Source: an uncultured Clostridia bacterium
GTDB taxonomy: Bacteria; Bacillota; Clostridia; Christensenellales; Aristaeellaceae
Assembly (NCBI GenBank): GCA_944363005.1
Contig: CALVTV010000090.1
Span: 1-5,581, forward strand
DNA: 5,581 nt
Direction: 5' to 3'
The notes under the pieces are model-generated. The model searched no databases, was not told the DNA's origin, and saw only the letters and a program-made list of their open reading frames with translations. Numbering within the stretch: position 1 is the first letter of the stretch; every line of letters begins with the position of its first letter. A program made the translations under genes and the position numbers. Positions 4,976 to 5,581 of the stretch are shown piece after piece.

Positions 4976-5374
4976 CTAGCCGTATGCCGGCGTCCGCCGC
5001 CCGGGCTCAAAGCCCATCTTCCGGTAAAATGCCTGCGCCGCCGCGCCCCTGGGATCGTCCGCCCGGTATGTGGTCACGGTGATGTCGCCCGTCGTGTGCC
5101 CGCCAAGGAACTCGCCCAGCCCCCGCGCGACATGGCGCCTGCGGTGCGAGGCATCCACCGCCAGAAAACAGAGCTCGCCGTCCTCCCTTGAAAACAGCAG
5201 CGCCCCGATCACGTTTTCCCCCTCGCGGGCGCAAATGGCCTCGCCCCGCGCGATGCAGGAGATCACAGCGGCGCGGTGCTGATCCATCTGAAGGCCGGGA
5301 AAGTCCGCCTGCGCGGCAAGTTTCATCATGCCCTCCAAATCGGATGGGCGCGCAAAGACGGTTTCCATGCGCAT
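4976..5374 (-). CDS. GNAT-family N-acetyltransferase
   Basis: A 132-residue protein of the acetyl-CoA-dependent GNAT fold, compact for the family. It shows the N-terminal FARPSDLEGMMKLA opening typical of these enzymes, a central strand NVIGALLF (54-61), motif A with LCFLAVDASHRRRHVARGLGEFL (68-90), and motif B as AAQAFYRKMGFEPGRR (112-127). The acetyl-CoA pyrophosphate loop normally reads Q/R-x-x-G-x-G/A; here it is RRRHVA (78-83), with His where Gly is expected, which may weaken cofactor binding or mark a subfamily. Start: ATG 5374 with AGGAGG five bases upstream; ATG 5368 is an alternative, two codons later. It is first in a likely operon with the P-loop kinase, with a -10 box just upstream. 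Substrate unknown: small molecule, protein N-terminus or antibiotic are all possible. Confidence 0.85.
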   Translation of the reverse strand: MRMETVFARPSDLEGMMKLAAQADFPGLQMDQHRAAVISCIARGEAICAREGENVIGALLFSREDGELCFLAVDASHRRRHVARGLGEFLGGHTTGDITVTTYRADDPRGAAAQAFYRKMGFEPGRRTPAYG

Positions 5375-5397
5375 GTCCTCCTCCTGTATTTTTCTTC

Positions 5398-5426
5398 ATT
5401 ATAACATCCCCGCGCGCAAAGGTACA
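5398..5426 (-). promoter_or_regulatory. Predicted promoter of the acetyltransferase-kinase operon
   Basis: A perfect TATAAT on the minus strand (5403-5398) with a poor -35 (TGTACC, 5426-5421, three of six) at 17 bp. Transcription would start about 17 bases before the ATG at 5374, barely enough for the AGGAGG site. The weak -35 suggests low basal activity or help from an activator. Confidence 0.55.
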
Positions 5427-5434
5427 CACGTCCC

Positions 5435-5463
5435 TTGCATCGCCGGTTGATTGTCGCTATAAT
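5435..5463 (+). promoter_or_regulatory. Predicted promoter of the xylulokinase-like gene
   Basis: TTGCAT (5435-5440), 17-bp spacer, perfect TATAAT (5458-5463). Transcription should start near 5470, giving a leader of about 64 bases that includes the hairpin at 5501-5523. Confidence 0.72.
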
Positions 5464-5500
5464 CAAAGGTAGAAACGTGGCGGACGCACAGAGCATCGCG

Positions 5501-5527
5501 CCCGCTGGATTCTTCAATCCGGGAGGG
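5501..5527 (+). promoter_or_regulatory. Hairpin overlapping the ribosome binding site of the sugar kinase gene
   Basis: GGATT (5507-5511)/AATCC (5516-5520) with loop CTTC, extended after a three-base bulge by CCC (5501-5503)/GGG (5521-5523). The GGG is the first part of the GGGAGGG ribosome site (5521-5527), so the hairpin could partly hide it. The stem is short, so a regulatory role is a guess. Confidence 0.3.
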
Positions 5528-5533
5528 ATGATT

Positions 5534-5581
5534 TTGTATTTCATTGGCATTGACCTGGGCACCTCGGCGGTCAAGCTCCTG
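5534..5581 (+). CDS. xylB: FGGY-family carbohydrate kinase, xylulokinase-like (N-terminus only)
   Basis: Only the first 16 codons are in the window; the gene runs off the right edge in frame. The predicted start MYFIGIDLGTSAVKLL carries the GIDLGTSAVK phosphate-binding motif that opens FGGY sugar kinases, and the wording is closest to xylulokinases, which phosphorylate D-xylulose to D-xylulose 5-phosphate for the pentose phosphate pathway. Start choice: TTG at 5534 has GGAGG (5522-5526) seven bases upstream and gives the standard N-terminus. An in-frame ATG at 5528 lies one base from the same ribosome site, too close to use it well, and would add two residues. The promoter at 5435-5463 is divergent from the acetyltransferase operon. 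Other FGGY kinases (glycerol, gluconate, ribulose) share this motif, so the substrate is only probable. Confidence 0.72.
   Translation, partial: MYFIGIDLGTSAVKLL

Noticed and set aside
2606..5374. GC-skew switch at the origin as supporting evidence
   Set aside because: A hand count of 2641-3180 gave G and C nearly equal (about 170 to 166), and sampled lines on the right side were slightly C-rich, so the window alone shows no origin-type switch; genome-wide skew is needed.

Overview
The window reads as a chromosomal segment of a fairly GC-rich Firmicute, probably a gut-type Clostridia member. This is inferred from near-consensus sigma-A promoters (TTGACA-17-TATAAT), strong GGAGG-type ribosome binding sites, TTATCCACA DnaA boxes beside dnaA, and the gene families present. 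No rRNA, tRNA, CRISPR array, transposase or phage gene is visible.

Layout, left to right. (1) 1-404 is non-coding and holds three copies of a roughly 158-bp intergenic repeat packed with small hairpins. (2) 415-1634, minus strand, is a two-gene operon for a split ThrE-type exporter (YjjP-like then YjjB-like) with overlapping stop and start. (3) 1635-1820 is a divergent control region with two textbook sigma-A promoters, back to back. (4) 1821-2519, plus strand, is a GntR/FCD transcription factor that probably controls itself and the exporter. (5) 2550-2583 is a strong terminator between the convergent gntR and dnaA genes. (6) 2606-3931, minus strand, is dnaA, complete with all motifs. (7) 3932-4424 has no gene and looks like the replication origin: eight good DnaA boxes, an AT-richer core and the dnaA promoter. 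(8) 4425-5374, minus strand, is a GNAT acetyltransferase followed by a small P-loop kinase, probably one operon. (9) 5375-5533 is a second divergent promoter region. (10) From 5534, plus strand, comes the first 16 codons of an FGGY sugar kinase (xylulokinase-like), cut by the window edge.

The main biological point is the replication-initiation locus. dnaA and a box-rich origin are present, but dnaA is not followed by dnaN. It ends at a terminator facing an unrelated gntR gene, and the genes seen on the other side of the origin are not the usual rpmH/rnpA set. The second point is the hairpin repeat, whose units combine a terminator-like hairpin with several hairpins sharing the same three-base loop. 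I found no convincing wholly new protein system; the remaining genes are recognisable families.
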